Assembly (NCBI RefSeq): GCF_016862395.1
Contig: NZ_BOMW01000065.1
Span: 1-64,000, forward strand
Direction of reading: 5' to 3'
DNA length: 64,000 nt
Source of the DNA: Actinoplanes siamensis
Lineage (GTDB): Bacteria; Actinomycetota; Actinomycetes; Mycobacteriales; Micromonosporaceae
Below, one piece after another: positions 52,560-60,095 of this stretch. Under the pieces are notes generated by a model, which saw nothing but the letters and a program-made list of their open reading frames with translations, had not been told where the DNA came from and ran no database searches. Positions within the stretch are counted from its first letter, which is position 1. Every line of letters begins with the position of its first letter. A program made the position numbers and the translations under genes.

Positions 52560-52826
52560 TCATGCCCGGCATCCGTTCGGGAGCGCAACGCCAGCGTCCC
52601 AGGCGGTCACGATGGCCTTCACGGCTTCGTCCTGGGCGTACCGGCCGAGGAGATCGCCGCTGGTACCGGGACGCCTCACGTAGGCACTCCACCGGTCGCC
52701 GACGCCGGCGTGGATCCAGCCGATGTAGTCGCCCTCTCGTTCGACCGAGTAGCCACCCATGACGCTCACCTTGAGGACGACGCCGGGCGAGACCTCATGC
52801 TTCGTGGACTGAACGCGGTGATCCAC
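52560..52826 (-). CDS. Hypothetical protein of the island
   Basis: An 88-residue soluble protein: MDHRVQSTKHEVSPGVVLKV, EREGDYIGWIHAGVGDRWSAYVRR and GRYAQDEAVKAIVTAWDAGV. The last part resembles a helical motif of phage/ICE-borne short proteins. GTG 52824-52826 has SD GGAGG 7 nt upstream, which lies within the overlapping 54-residue gene, so the two are translationally coupled. Function unknown. Confidence 0.68.
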   Translation of the reverse strand: MDHRVQSTKHEVSPGVVLKVSVMGGYSVEREGDYIGWIHAGVGDRWSAYVRRPGTSGDLLGRYAQDEAVKAIVTAWDAGVALPNGCRA

Positions 52827-52959
52827 TGTTCACCTCCTCGCAGGCGAGGCAGGCAAGACTCGTCCCACAGCCGGGACACCAACGGTTCTTCGCCTTCAAG
52901 CTGAGCACGCCGCCGACGAACCCGACGACCAGCGAGGCCACTGCGACTATCAGCACCAT
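52795..52959 (-). CDS. Small membrane protein with zinc-ribbon-like cysteines
   Basis: A 54-residue protein: MVLIVAVASLVVGFVGGVLS is a transmembrane helix, followed by LKAKNRWCPGCGTSLACLAC. The four cysteines (CPGC and CLAC) look like a zinc knuckle. ATG 52957-52959 has GAGGG about 8 nt upstream, and the stop is at 52795-52797. It overlaps the start of the 88-residue gene by 32 nt. It is short but composition, start site and coupling support it. Confidence 0.6.
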   Translation of the reverse strand: MVLIVAVASLVVGFVGGVLSLKAKNRWCPGCGTSLACLACEEVNSGSPRSVHEA

Positions 52960-53040
52960 GGTTCACATCCCTCATTGGCAACAGGGATAGACGCTAGGTA
53001 AGGGAGATCTCACGGGTCCACGATGTTGCGAATAGTTGCT

Positions 53041-53892
53041 TCAGTTCAGTTCGCTGGCCACGCGGGTGATGAGGTCTCTCGCTGGCTTGCCATACAGCGC
53101 GACGTTGTGAAGGTTCTCGAACATCCGCCCGTACAGCTCGATCTCACTTGGTTGAGTGACCTCGATGCTCGCGGTCGGGGTCTCCAGAGCCACAAGCTGG
53201 TTGTCGAACATCCAGAACCCGGCCGACGGCACGGCTCCTCGCTCGACCATCAGCGGGATCACGCCGAGCGCCACGGTCGGGAGCGACATGACGGTCAACA
53301 GACGGTCTAGCTGGTTGGCCTGGGTATCCGCATCGCCGAACCAGGTTCTCAACGCCTGCTCTTCCAGGATCACGGCGAACCGCTTGCCGCGCTGATAGAG
53401 GATCCGTTGACGCTCCATCCGGACAGCGACCGCCTCGTCCAGGTCGTTGGGAGCGTCGAGGAATCGACTCCAGAACGACAGCATGGCGGCGCAGTAGTCG
53501 GGGGTCTGGAAGAGGCCGGGGATCACGTTGTGCTCGTAGATCCGGAAGAGGCGCGTCTCCTCGTAAAGAGTGGGAGCGCGGATGCCCAATACCCGCTTCA
53601 TGCCGGCTCGCGCCTGGCGGCGGAACTCGACGTACGCCGACTCAACAGCCCGCAACGTGGCCAGAAGATCGGGAGCTTCGGCCTCAGCCCCACAGGCGCG
53701 ACACCAGTCCCGGATGTCGTCGGAGGTCGGCTGTTGGACGCCGTTCTCCAGCTTGCTCACCCTGGTGTAGTGCTGACCCGTCGCAGCAGCCAGCGCCCGA
53801 CCCGTGAGTCCAGCATCTCTGCGGATCTCACGGAGTCGGGCGCCGAGCGCCTGTTGCGCCTGCTTGGCGGAGCTACTTGGGTTCGTAGTCAC
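53041..53892 (-). CDS. XRE-family regulator with DUF5753 domain
   Basis: A 283-residue regulator. The N-terminal helix-turn-helix (LGARLREIRRDAGLTGRALAAATGQHYTRVSKLENG) is followed by DUF5753 (about 100-280): YEETRLFRIYEHNVIPGLFQTPDYCAAML, RMERQRIL, FAVILEEQALRTWFGD, LPTVALGVIPL and FEN. Such proteins are abundant in Streptomyces/Actinoplanes next to DUF397 or DUF6879 genes. Its start overlaps the end of the DUF6879 gene by 20 nt, so the two are coupled. A regulator of the island or of its partners; target unknown. Confidence 0.92.
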   Translation of the reverse strand: MTTNPSSSAKQAQQALGARLREIRRDAGLTGRALAAATGQHYTRVSKLENGVQQPTSDDIRDWCRACGAEAEAPDLLATLRAVESAYVEFRRQARAGMKRVLGIRAPTLYEETRLFRIYEHNVIPGLFQTPDYCAAMLSFWSRFLDAPNDLDEAVAVRMERQRILYQRGKRFAVILEEQALRTWFGDADTQANQLDRLLTVMSLPTVALGVIPLMVERGAVPSAGFWMFDNQLVALETPTASIEVTQPSEIELYGRMFENLHNVALYGKPARDLITRVASELN

Positions 53893-54391
53893 GATGCGGG
53901 ATCGCGAGTTTCCACACCGCGTCGAAGGCGGATCGGCAGAGGCTGACGACTGCGGGATCGGTCGAAGTCTCCATCCCGGCGTTCAGTCCGCTTCCGGTAT
54001 AGAGCAGGAAGACCACTAGCCGGTCGTCGAACAGGTAGAAGTCGTTTCCGGGGAGAGCCAGCGACGACACCAGCGAGCGGGGAGTCCAGCGGATGTCCTC
54101 GCCAGCGGCCACCATCGGGCCGGCGATGCTGAAACTCCATAGTTGGTAATCGCTCAGCGGCTCAGAGACCACACGAGCCCGACGGACGCTCTTGCCCGCG
54201 GCCACATGGCTCCGCAGGGTGGAACACCAGTCATCCAGCCAACTCAGGTCATCCGGTTCCTGAGCCGCCCACTTGGCCATGTACGGAATCTCAACCTCGG
54301 TTCCGTAGGCGTCACGCGTCTCCAGGTGGTCTGACGACCTCTCAAAGGTGCGGAGCAGGCGATCAAACTCCGCCTCATCCAGCGACGCCAC
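53873..54391 (-). CDS. DUF6879 family protein
   Basis: A 172-residue protein of the DUF6879 type: FDRLLRTFERSSDHLETRDAY, DDWCSTLRSHVAAGKSVRRARVVSEPLSDYQLWSF, GEDIRWTPRSLVSSLALPGNDFYLFDDRLVVFLLYTG and a terminal HRDYEPK. This family is usually encoded just upstream of an XRE-DUF5753 regulator, as here, and is thought to work with it. It overlaps both neighbours (17 nt with the upstream gene, 20 nt with xre). ATG 54389-54391. Confidence 0.88.
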   Translation of the reverse strand: MASLDEAEFDRLLRTFERSSDHLETRDAYGTEVEIPYMAKWAAQEPDDLSWLDDWCSTLRSHVAAGKSVRRARVVSEPLSDYQLWSFSIAGPMVAAGEDIRWTPRSLVSSLALPGNDFYLFDDRLVVFLLYTGSGLNAGMETSTDPAVVSLCRSAFDAVWKLAIPHRDYEPK

Positions 54392-54641
54392 GACCCTCCT
54401 CGGTGAAGAACTGGATCATCCTGTCAGGAATCTCGACCACAGACTCTCCCTCCGGAATGTCCATCTCCGCCAGCGCGTCGGGATCGGTCACCACGAAGCC
54501 CTGCACCAGCCAGCTACCCCGGTCAGTCCGGTAGAGGGTCGGCGAGTTCGTGGGGTTGGAGTTCGGGTCCTTGGCTACGAACGTTAGGCGCACGATCGGC
54601 TCCCTGTCTCGTGGGTTGCGAGGTGTTGCGCGCTCCGCCAT
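54375..54641 (-). CDS. Small protein of the DUF6879/XRE operon
   Basis: An 88-residue protein from ATG 54639-54641 (a start at 54698 is possible). The text IVRLTFVAKDPNSNPTNSPTLYRTDRGSWLVQGFVV, with DPDALAEMDIPEGESVVEIPDRMIQFF, looks like a compact alpha/beta protein. Similar short genes precede DUF6879-XRE pairs in actinomycetes. Function unknown; first gene of the three-gene overlapping unit. Confidence 0.78.
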   Translation of the reverse strand: MAERATPRNPRDREPIVRLTFVAKDPNSNPTNSPTLYRTDRGSWLVQGFVVTDPDALAEMDIPEGESVVEIPDRMIQFFTEEGRGVAG

Positions 54642-54744
54642 CGTGGCCGCTCCGTCACCGACAGTCAACCGTTCACGTCTTTCGACCCCGATCAGCAATG
54701 CCTCGTCCTACTCCGCCAAGGCTTCTCGCTCACGAGTGCTTCGC

Positions 54745-56208
54745 CTACTCCCTCGGCGGCAAACCCGCGATTCGGTCCACAGCGCGTTCAAGTCGTCCTA
54801 CATCGCTCCACCCATGAATACGCTGAACGATCTTCGGAAGTCCTTGCTTTTCGAGCCCTGCACGCAGGAGCAAGCAGAGCCTGGTGACATTGAACAAGCT
54901 CTCGGCCAGCCAGTACAGATCCGCACCATCGAACTTCCGCCGAGACTCATCGAGGTGTGTCAGGTTATTCCGAGCCTTCTTGACGGCAGCCACCCACGAA
55001 TCGACATTACTTCCGACGAGGTAACCGGATAAATCTCCTAGCTCGGCAACCAGATCCCTCAAGCGCCGATCAAGATTGAAGTCATTGGCATGAACCATCA
55101 AATTGTTGAACCATGTGCGATGCACATCCGGGATAAGCTGGCTCCGAATAGCTCTTCGCAGCTTGTCAAATTCCTTCGTGGGCATGTATTCCCCGCCACC
55201 GATGAGTGCCCTGTGGAGTCCTTCCGTGGCCGACGCAACGTTCAGGAACCTATTCTCACTGTAGATACTTTGGGCCCGCATAGTGAGCAGTGAGCCCACA
55301 ATCGGAGTAATAGCAGGAACACAATCCAACCAGGTTGCTATCGCCTGAACACCGCCGAATTCCTCTAAGGGAACGATAACGTCATGGGAAGACAATGCTC
55401 GCACCTCTCGCTGCCGCCCCGGCTCCTGCATACGAGCCTTCAGCTCTATAGGTCGCCGCGTATTATAGAATGGCTCTCCATTAATGCTGACCTCCGGAAA
55501 ATCTTTCCGGTAGGCGCGTAAGCTAATGAAGGCGTCCGCGCGGTCAACACAAAGCGACGACAAGCTATTCAGATGCCCGGCATCCTCGATGATCTCTGCG
55601 AGTGAGGTCATCTTGTCGTACTCGATCACAAATTCGGGCCAGTATGTAACCTTGAAGCTTTCGAGTTCAGCATCGTCCCGAGACCAGTGGAATACGACAG
55701 TGATCTCCCCTCGCGAGAATCTAGCCTGGTTCTCCCCTGGCATATCGAGGCGACAAACAACCTGACGCCGATCCATTCCCTCAACAGCCGAATCGACCTC
55801 AACAGTTATTGCCTTCCTATTGACCCAGGGGGCTGCGTCACGCAGGCGAACGATAACAGACTCAAATGCCGTCTCTTCATCAGTCTCGAAATGCCCACCA
55901 ACTAGAAGGAAGTTCGGACGATACTTTCGTCGATTGTTTTGAACGGAGTCAATAAGCGTCACCGGCTCACTGACGCCGCCGTGATCGATGACGCCAAAGA
56001 TACGAGAGCGCTGACCCCCCTCTTTCTCATACTCTTCCCCATTAGCCCTGCGTTCAACAAGGGGGTCGGCAAGGGTCAGGGTGGCTCCCTCAATTGGGTC
56101 AAACACGAGTCGGCCGTACCGCTTAACACCGTGCGGACTCGGAAGCCAAAATTCGCCGGTAGAATCAAAAGCCTGCATACCTTGCGATGCTAGCCTTTGT
56201 CGCTCCAT
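54745..56208 (-). CDS. ApeA-like anti-phage HEPN protein
   Basis: A 487-residue protein with visibly lower GC than its surroundings. The N-terminal GEFWLPSPHGVKRYGRLVFDPIEGATLTL resembles the ApeA N-terminal domain (GxWWLP ... GxLxFxPxxGixLEL). The middle is a long alpha/beta domain; the C-terminal part is helical and contains RNNLTH (residues 413-418), the RX4H signature of HEPN ribonucleases. ApeA was described as a single-gene anti-phage system. The assignment is recognition by pattern, without a search. Located on the tRNA island, on the minus strand. Start ATG 56208 lacks an SD; ATG 56178 (MQAFDSTGEFWLP) is an alternative. Confidence 0.75.
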   Translation of the reverse strand: MERQRLASQGMQAFDSTGEFWLPSPHGVKRYGRLVFDPIEGATLTLADPLVERRANGEEYEKEGGQRSRIFGVIDHGGVSEPVTLIDSVQNNRRKYRPNFLLVGGHFETDEETAFESVIVRLRDAAPWVNRKAITVEVDSAVEGMDRRQVVCRLDMPGENQARFSRGEITVVFHWSRDDAELESFKVTYWPEFVIEYDKMTSLAEIIEDAGHLNSLSSLCVDRADAFISLRAYRKDFPEVSINGEPFYNTRRPIELKARMQEPGRQREVRALSSHDVIVPLEEFGGVQAIATWLDCVPAITPIVGSLLTMRAQSIYSENRFLNVASATEGLHRALIGGGEYMPTKEFDKLRRAIRSQLIPDVHRTWFNNLMVHANDFNLDRRLRDLVAELGDLSGYLVGSNVDSWVAAVKKARNNLTHLDESRRKFDGADLYWLAESLFNVTRLCLLLRAGLEKQGLPKIVQRIHGWSDVGRLERAVDRIAGLPPRE

Positions 56209-56329
56209 GACGAATCAACGAAAAGGATGAATTGAGCTGGGGACAGGCAAACCTCATCCCATACGGTCTGCCGGCGCTACAACCAACGGCTCGGCAACTG
56301 TGGCAACATCTCGGCTGCTATCACGCCGG

Positions 56330-56347
56330 TTACCTGCTTTGTTACCT
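56330..56347 (+). repeat. Right copy of an island-end direct repeat
   Basis: TTACCTGCTTTGTTACCT, about 130 nt inside the right end; same orientation as the left copy. Confidence 0.65.
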
Positions 56348-56479
56348 GTCGCGGGTGTTAACGCTGATGATCAAGACTGATCGCGGCTGATTCAGCCGCC
56401 TCCCGTGCCGGGGGTCTTCCCTGCTCACGATGATGATCGATTAGGTCTGATGATCCAGCTTGCCCGGCAGGTCTCCTAC

Positions 56480-56515
56480 TCCGAAGGTCGCAGGTTCGAA
56501 TGCTGCCGGGCGCGC
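56480..56515 (+). other. Attachment site attR (tRNA-Arg 3' end duplicate)
   Basis: TCCGAAGGTCGCAGG ... CTGCCGGGCGCGC repeats the tRNA 3' part but lacks the CCA and the 5' half, so it is not a tRNA gene. It defines the right edge of the island. Confidence 0.82.
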
Positions 56516-56580
56516 TGTGCTCTCTCGAAGCCGGTTCGAGGAGCGTCCTCACCGCAGGTGATCGGCAGTATCCTCCTGGC

Positions 56581-56706
56581 ATGATCGCCAGCCTGCTGTT
56601 CGCCGTCGCCGCGGTCGCTCTGGTGGCCGGTGTGCTGCTCGGTCACACCCTGGCCCGCGCCCAGTGCCGGGCCCGCCACCACGAGGGAACCGGCACCCGG
56701 CATTAG
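56581..56706 (+). CDS. Possible 41-residue membrane peptide
   Basis: MIASLLFAVAAVALVAGVLL is a transmembrane helix, followed by GHTLARAQCRARHHEGTGTR. ATG 56581 has no clear ribosome site. It is just outside the right island end; marginal. Confidence 0.3.
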   Translation: MIASLLFAVAAVALVAGVLLGHTLARAQCRARHHEGTGTRH

Positions 56707-57226
56707 CCGACCGCAGGCCCGGCAGGCGGGCGTCGAGCCGCACATCAGCGCTACCGGCTCGCCGTCCACCTTGTACCGCGCCCAGCACCGGTCGCCGGAC
56801 CCAGCGCCGGTCGCCGCGCCCAGCACCGGCCAGCCGCGCCCAGCACCGGCCAGCCGCGCCCAGCACCGGCCAGCCGCGCCCAGCACCGGTCAGCCGCGCC
56901 CCCGCGGAGGCCGTCCGACCCAGTGGCCCGGCATCCCATCGGCGAGAAATTCTGTTTCCCCTCGCGGATGGCGCTGCCACGATCCCGCGTCAGGCGTTGC
57001 ACCAGAGCAGGAGGCGGCCACCGGGCCGCCCGTGCCCCGTCACAGAAGTCCGCGAGACCGACCGGCGACGACAGCCGGTGGACCCCAGCAGCAGACCGGC
57101 TGTTGGGACCTCCCCCATACCGCCCCGACCGTCACCGCCGAGGGGACTACGCTTGACGCCCTGTGGAACTGGGCTTCGGCGTGGCGGCCCGGGCGGCCCG
57201 ACCTAGGCCCGGCGGCCTACCGAAAC
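56707..57226. other. Intergenic stretch upstream of serA with a minisatellite
   Basis: About 520 nt lie between the small peptide and serA. Apart from the 20-bp repeat block listed below, no gene or riboswitch is recognised. The minus-strand and plus-strand frames through it are repeat-derived. Confidence 0.5.
56821..56900. repeat. 20-bp tandem repeat, four copies
   Basis: CAGCACCGGCCAGCCGCGCC is repeated at 56821, 56841, 56861 and 56881 (the last with one change, T for C). Diverged copies (CAGCACCGGTCGCC, CAGCGCCGGTCGCC) extend it back to about 56782. Confidence 0.92.
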
Positions 57227-58456
57227 ATGGAACGGAAGATGATGATCGACCAGCCCAAGGCGCGAGTCCTGCTTTTGGAGAGCATCCATCCCGATGCGGT
57301 GTCCCGGCTCGAGGAGGACGGCTTCGAGGTCGAGTCCGTTTCCAGCGCGCTCGACGAGGCCGAGCTGATCGAGCGCGTCTCCGGCGTCCACCTGCTGGGC
57401 ATCCGGTCGAAGACCAAGGTCACGGCGAAGGTGCTGGAGGCCGCCGACAGCCTGGTGGCGATCGGCGCGTTCTGCATCGGCACCGACCAGATCGACCTGG
57501 CCACCGCGTCGGCCAGCGGCGTGGCCGTCTTCAACGCGCCGTTCTCCAACACCCGCTCGGTGGTGGAGCTGGCGATCGCCGAGATCATCGCGATGACCCG
57601 CCGCCTCACCGAGAAGAACTCGCTGATGCACGCCGGTGTCTGGGACAAGTCGGCGGACGGCGCGCACGAGATCCGCGGCCGGCGGCTCGGCATCGTCGGT
57701 TACGGCAACATCGGCACCCAGCTGTCGGTGCTCGCGGAGAACCTGGGCATGTCCGTCTCGTTCTACGACACCGCGGACAAGCTGGCGCTGAGCAACGCGC
57801 ACCGCTGCGCCAGCCTGGACGAGCTGCTGGAGATCAGCGACATCGTCACCCTGCACGTGGACGGCCGCCCGGGCAACGCCGGCTTCTTCGGCGCCGACCA
57901 GTTCGCGCGGATGCGCCAGGGCAGCCTCTTCCTCAACCTGTCCCGCGGCATCGTGGTCGACCACCTGGCGCTGCGCGACGCCCTGCGCAGCGGCCACCTG
58001 GCCGGCGCCGCGGTCGACGTGTTCCCGCAGGAGCCGAAGGGCCGGGGCGACGAGTTCCTCTCCGAGCTGCGCGGCCTGCCGAACGTGATCCTCACCCCGC
58101 ACATCGGCGGTTCGACGGAGGAGGCGCAGTCGGACATCGGCGGCTTCGTGGCGAACAAGCTGGCCAAGTTCCTCACCGAGGGCAACACCACGCTGAGCGT
58201 GAACCTGCCCGGCGTGGTGCTGCCCGAGCAGCCCGGCCTGCACCGGATCGTGCACGTCCACCTGAACACGCCGGGCGTGCTGGCCCAGGTCAACCGGATC
58301 CTGGCCGAGCACAACGTGAACGTCGAGGGTCAGCTGCTGAGCACCCGCGGGGAGTACGGGTACCTGATCACCGACATCGGCAAGGGGTACAGCGACTCGG
58401 TGTTGGAGCAGCTGCGGGCCATGGAGCAGACGGTCCGCCTGCGCGTGCTGTCCTGA
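57227..58456 (+). CDS. serA: D-3-phosphoglycerate dehydrogenase (E. coli-type)
   Basis: A 409-residue enzyme for the first step of serine synthesis. It follows E. coli SerA closely: LVAIGAFCIGTDQIDLATAS, VFNAPFSNTRSVVELAIAEI, the NAD loop GIVGYGNIGTQLSVLAENLGMSV, LFLNLSRGIVVDHLALRDAL, TPHIGGSTEEAQSDIG (catalytic His) and a C-terminal ACT domain (HVHLNTPGVLAQVNRILAEHNVNVEGQLL) for serine feedback. This is the short form, unlike the about 530-residue mycobacterial type. Starts ATG 57227, 57239 and 57242 are all open; none has a well-spaced SD. Confidence 0.93.
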   Translation: MERKMMIDQPKARVLLLESIHPDAVSRLEEDGFEVESVSSALDEAELIERVSGVHLLGIRSKTKVTAKVLEAADSLVAIGAFCIGTDQIDLATASASGVAVFNAPFSNTRSVVELAIAEIIAMTRRLTEKNSLMHAGVWDKSADGAHEIRGRRLGIVGYGNIGTQLSVLAENLGMSVSFYDTADKLALSNAHRCASLDELLEISDIVTLHVDGRPGNAGFFGADQFARMRQGSLFLNLSRGIVVDHLALRDALRSGHLAGAAVDVFPQEPKGRGDEFLSELRGLPNVILTPHIGGSTEEAQSDIGGFVANKLAKFLTEGNTTLSVNLPGVVLPEQPGLHRIVHVHLNTPGVLAQVNRILAEHNVNVEGQLLSTRGEYGYLITDIGKGYSDSVLEQLRAMEQTVRLRVLS

Positions 58457-58461
58457 CCCGG

Positions 58462-58489
58462 GAGCCGGGGGTCGTGCGGCCCCCGGCTC
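58462..58489. terminator. Hairpin between serA and the Ser-rich gene
   Basis: GAGCCGGGGG (58462-58471) pairs perfectly with CCCCCGGCTC (58480-58489) around an 8-nt loop, at the junction of two convergent genes. Confidence 0.7.
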
Positions 58490-60005
58490 AGCCCGCCTCC
58501 ACGCTCAGCAGCGTGATCTTCGAGGCCGCCTCCACGTCGTAGCGTCCCGAGGTGTTCCAGTCCTTCGGGGTCAGCGTGGAGCCGGCGGCAACGTTGCGCA
58601 GCGTGCGGGTGCCCGCGGTGACAGTCGTCGCGCCTCCGCCGACCTTGACCCGCACCGGGCTGCCGGCCGGCGCCCGCACGGTCAGCTCGTCCACCCCGCC
58701 GGTGATCTTCACCGGCACGGTGGTGGTCGCCTTCGACAGGGAAAGCACGGCCCGCCGTGTCCCGCCGACGATCTCGATCCCGACCACCTGGCCGTCGCCC
58801 AGGTCCACCGCACGTTCCGTGGCGTAGCCGGAGAAGCGCAGCGTCCAGCGCACTCGCGCGGACAGCACGACGTCGACCTGGGCGTCCGTCCCGCCGCCTT
58901 CCCGGCTCACCTGCAGGCGCACCCCGTCGTCGGTGAGCTGCGGGCTGGGCAGCACCGGCGAGTCGTCCGGCGTGCTGATCCGGAACAGGTCGTCCCCGAT
59001 GTCGGTGACCGAGACCCGGAGCCGGTCGCTCGCCGCGAGCATCTCGAACGCCGCCTTGGTGCGCCCGTTGAGCGGCGCGGTGACCAGCCGGGCCGCGGCG
59101 GTGGCGGTCCGGCCGCCCAGGTTCAGCATCTCGTTGATCCGGGAGTCCGGGCCGGAGTAGAAGACCACCCCGGTCAGCGCGATCACCAGCACGGCGATCG
59201 TGCCGAGCACGGCCATGCCCACAGTGACCGTCCGGGACCGCCGGGGCCGCACGAGCGGCGCGGCACGGACCGCCGGGGCCGCGGCGCCGGGCGGCATGTC
59301 GCGGGGGACGTCCAGGGTGTCCGCCCAGGTCGCCCGTTCCCGCAGGGAGAGGCCGGCGTCCATCCCGGACCGCTGCCGGGCGGCGGGTGGGTGCGGTGCG
59401 GCGTCAACCGGATTCGTTCGTACGATCGGCAGCCCGCCCGGGTCGGCGCCGGCGGCCGGCCATCCCCCGGAGTCGTCCCGCCCGCCGGGCGAAGAACTGC
59501 CGACCGGGAAGCCACCGGAGGACCCGCCGACCGGGAAGGCACCGGAGGACGGTCCCCCGGAGGTGGACGCGCCGGGAGAGTCGTCCTGCTCGCCGAGCGG
59601 CCGGTTTCCGCTGATCGGCCCGGCGCTGAACCCGAACGAGGTCCGCCCCGGCCCACCGGGCGAAGCCGGCCCGAACTCCGGCGGCCCGGCCGGCCCGGAC
59701 ACCGGGCCGGTCGTCGAGCCGGCCCCGGATCCGGGAGGGGCCGGCGCGGCCGTTTCCGGCGCCGCCGGCGCCGCGGACCCGGCATCGGCGAACCAGCTGC
59801 TGGCCGGCACCCCGTCCGGTTGCGTCCCGGCGGTCTCCTCCGCCGGAGGCCGCCGATAGGTCCGGTCCCGTTCACCCTTGCGTCGCTGCGGCAACTCGCT
59901 CAAAGCCAAGTCCGAAGAAGAGGAGGAAGACGAGGATGACGAACCGGACGAAGACGGCAAAGATGACGATGATCGCGTTTCACCGTCGATCACGGTACGG
60001 TCCAC
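58488..60005 (-). CDS. Ser/Pro-rich single-pass membrane protein
   Basis: A 505-residue protein. The N-terminal cytosolic half starts MDRTVIDGETRSSSSLPSSS and has a long Ser run, then Pro/Gly/Ala-rich low complexity to about residue 255. One transmembrane helix (TVTVGMAVLGTIAVLVIALTGVVFYSG) leads to an extracellular domain of about 220 residues with beta-strand pattern (VQLTDDGV-like, RWTLRFSGYATERAVDLG, KITGGVDELTVRAPAGSPVRVKVGGGA), resembling DUF4097-type adhesin repeats. GTG 60003-60005 with SD GGAGAGGA about 8 nt upstream. Function unknown; 90 nt downstream of the LuxR gene. Confidence 0.85.
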   Translation of the reverse strand: MDRTVIDGETRSSSSLPSSSGSSSSSSSSSSDLALSELPQRRKGERDRTYRRPPAEETAGTQPDGVPASSWFADAGSAAPAAPETAAPAPPGSGAGSTTGPVSGPAGPPEFGPASPGGPGRTSFGFSAGPISGNRPLGEQDDSPGASTSGGPSSGAFPVGGSSGGFPVGSSSPGGRDDSGGWPAAGADPGGLPIVRTNPVDAAPHPPAARQRSGMDAGLSLRERATWADTLDVPRDMPPGAAAPAVRAAPLVRPRRSRTVTVGMAVLGTIAVLVIALTGVVFYSGPDSRINEMLNLGGRTATAAARLVTAPLNGRTKAAFEMLAASDRLRVSVTDIGDDLFRISTPDDSPVLPSPQLTDDGVRLQVSREGGGTDAQVDVVLSARVRWTLRFSGYATERAVDLGDGQVVGIEIVGGTRRAVLSLSKATTTVPVKITGGVDELTVRAPAGSPVRVKVGGGATTVTAGTRTLRNVAAGSTLTPKDWNTSGRYDVEAASKITLLSVEAG

Positions 60006-60095
60006 GGCCGGTGTCCTCTCCCCAGCAGCGCCGTCACGTGGCGCCCTCAGGAGAACACGGAAAGCAGCGCCCAGCGGATCAGCCGAAACGAAGAG

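Larger units (their letters stand above)
51779..56515. mobile_element. tRNA-Arg genomic island (about 4.7 kb, degenerate integrase)
   Basis: The tRNA 3' end (51779-51814) is repeated at 56480-56515 with 34 of 36 bases identical, as expected for attL/attR. Inside, next to the tRNA, is a truncated tyrosine integrase. Cargo, all on the minus strand: small hypotheticals, an XRE-DUF5753/DUF6879 regulator set and an ApeA-like HEPN gene. A related 18-nt direct repeat occurs near each end. The loss of most of the integrase means the island is probably fixed. Confidence 0.82.

Noticed and set aside
56480..56515. A second tRNA-Arg gene
   Set aside because: Only the 3' half of the tRNA is present, with no D-arm, no 5' acceptor strand and no CCA. 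It is the attR copy.
56821..56900. CRISPR array
   Set aside because: The 20-bp units are directly adjacent without spacers and there are no cas genes, so it is a minisatellite.
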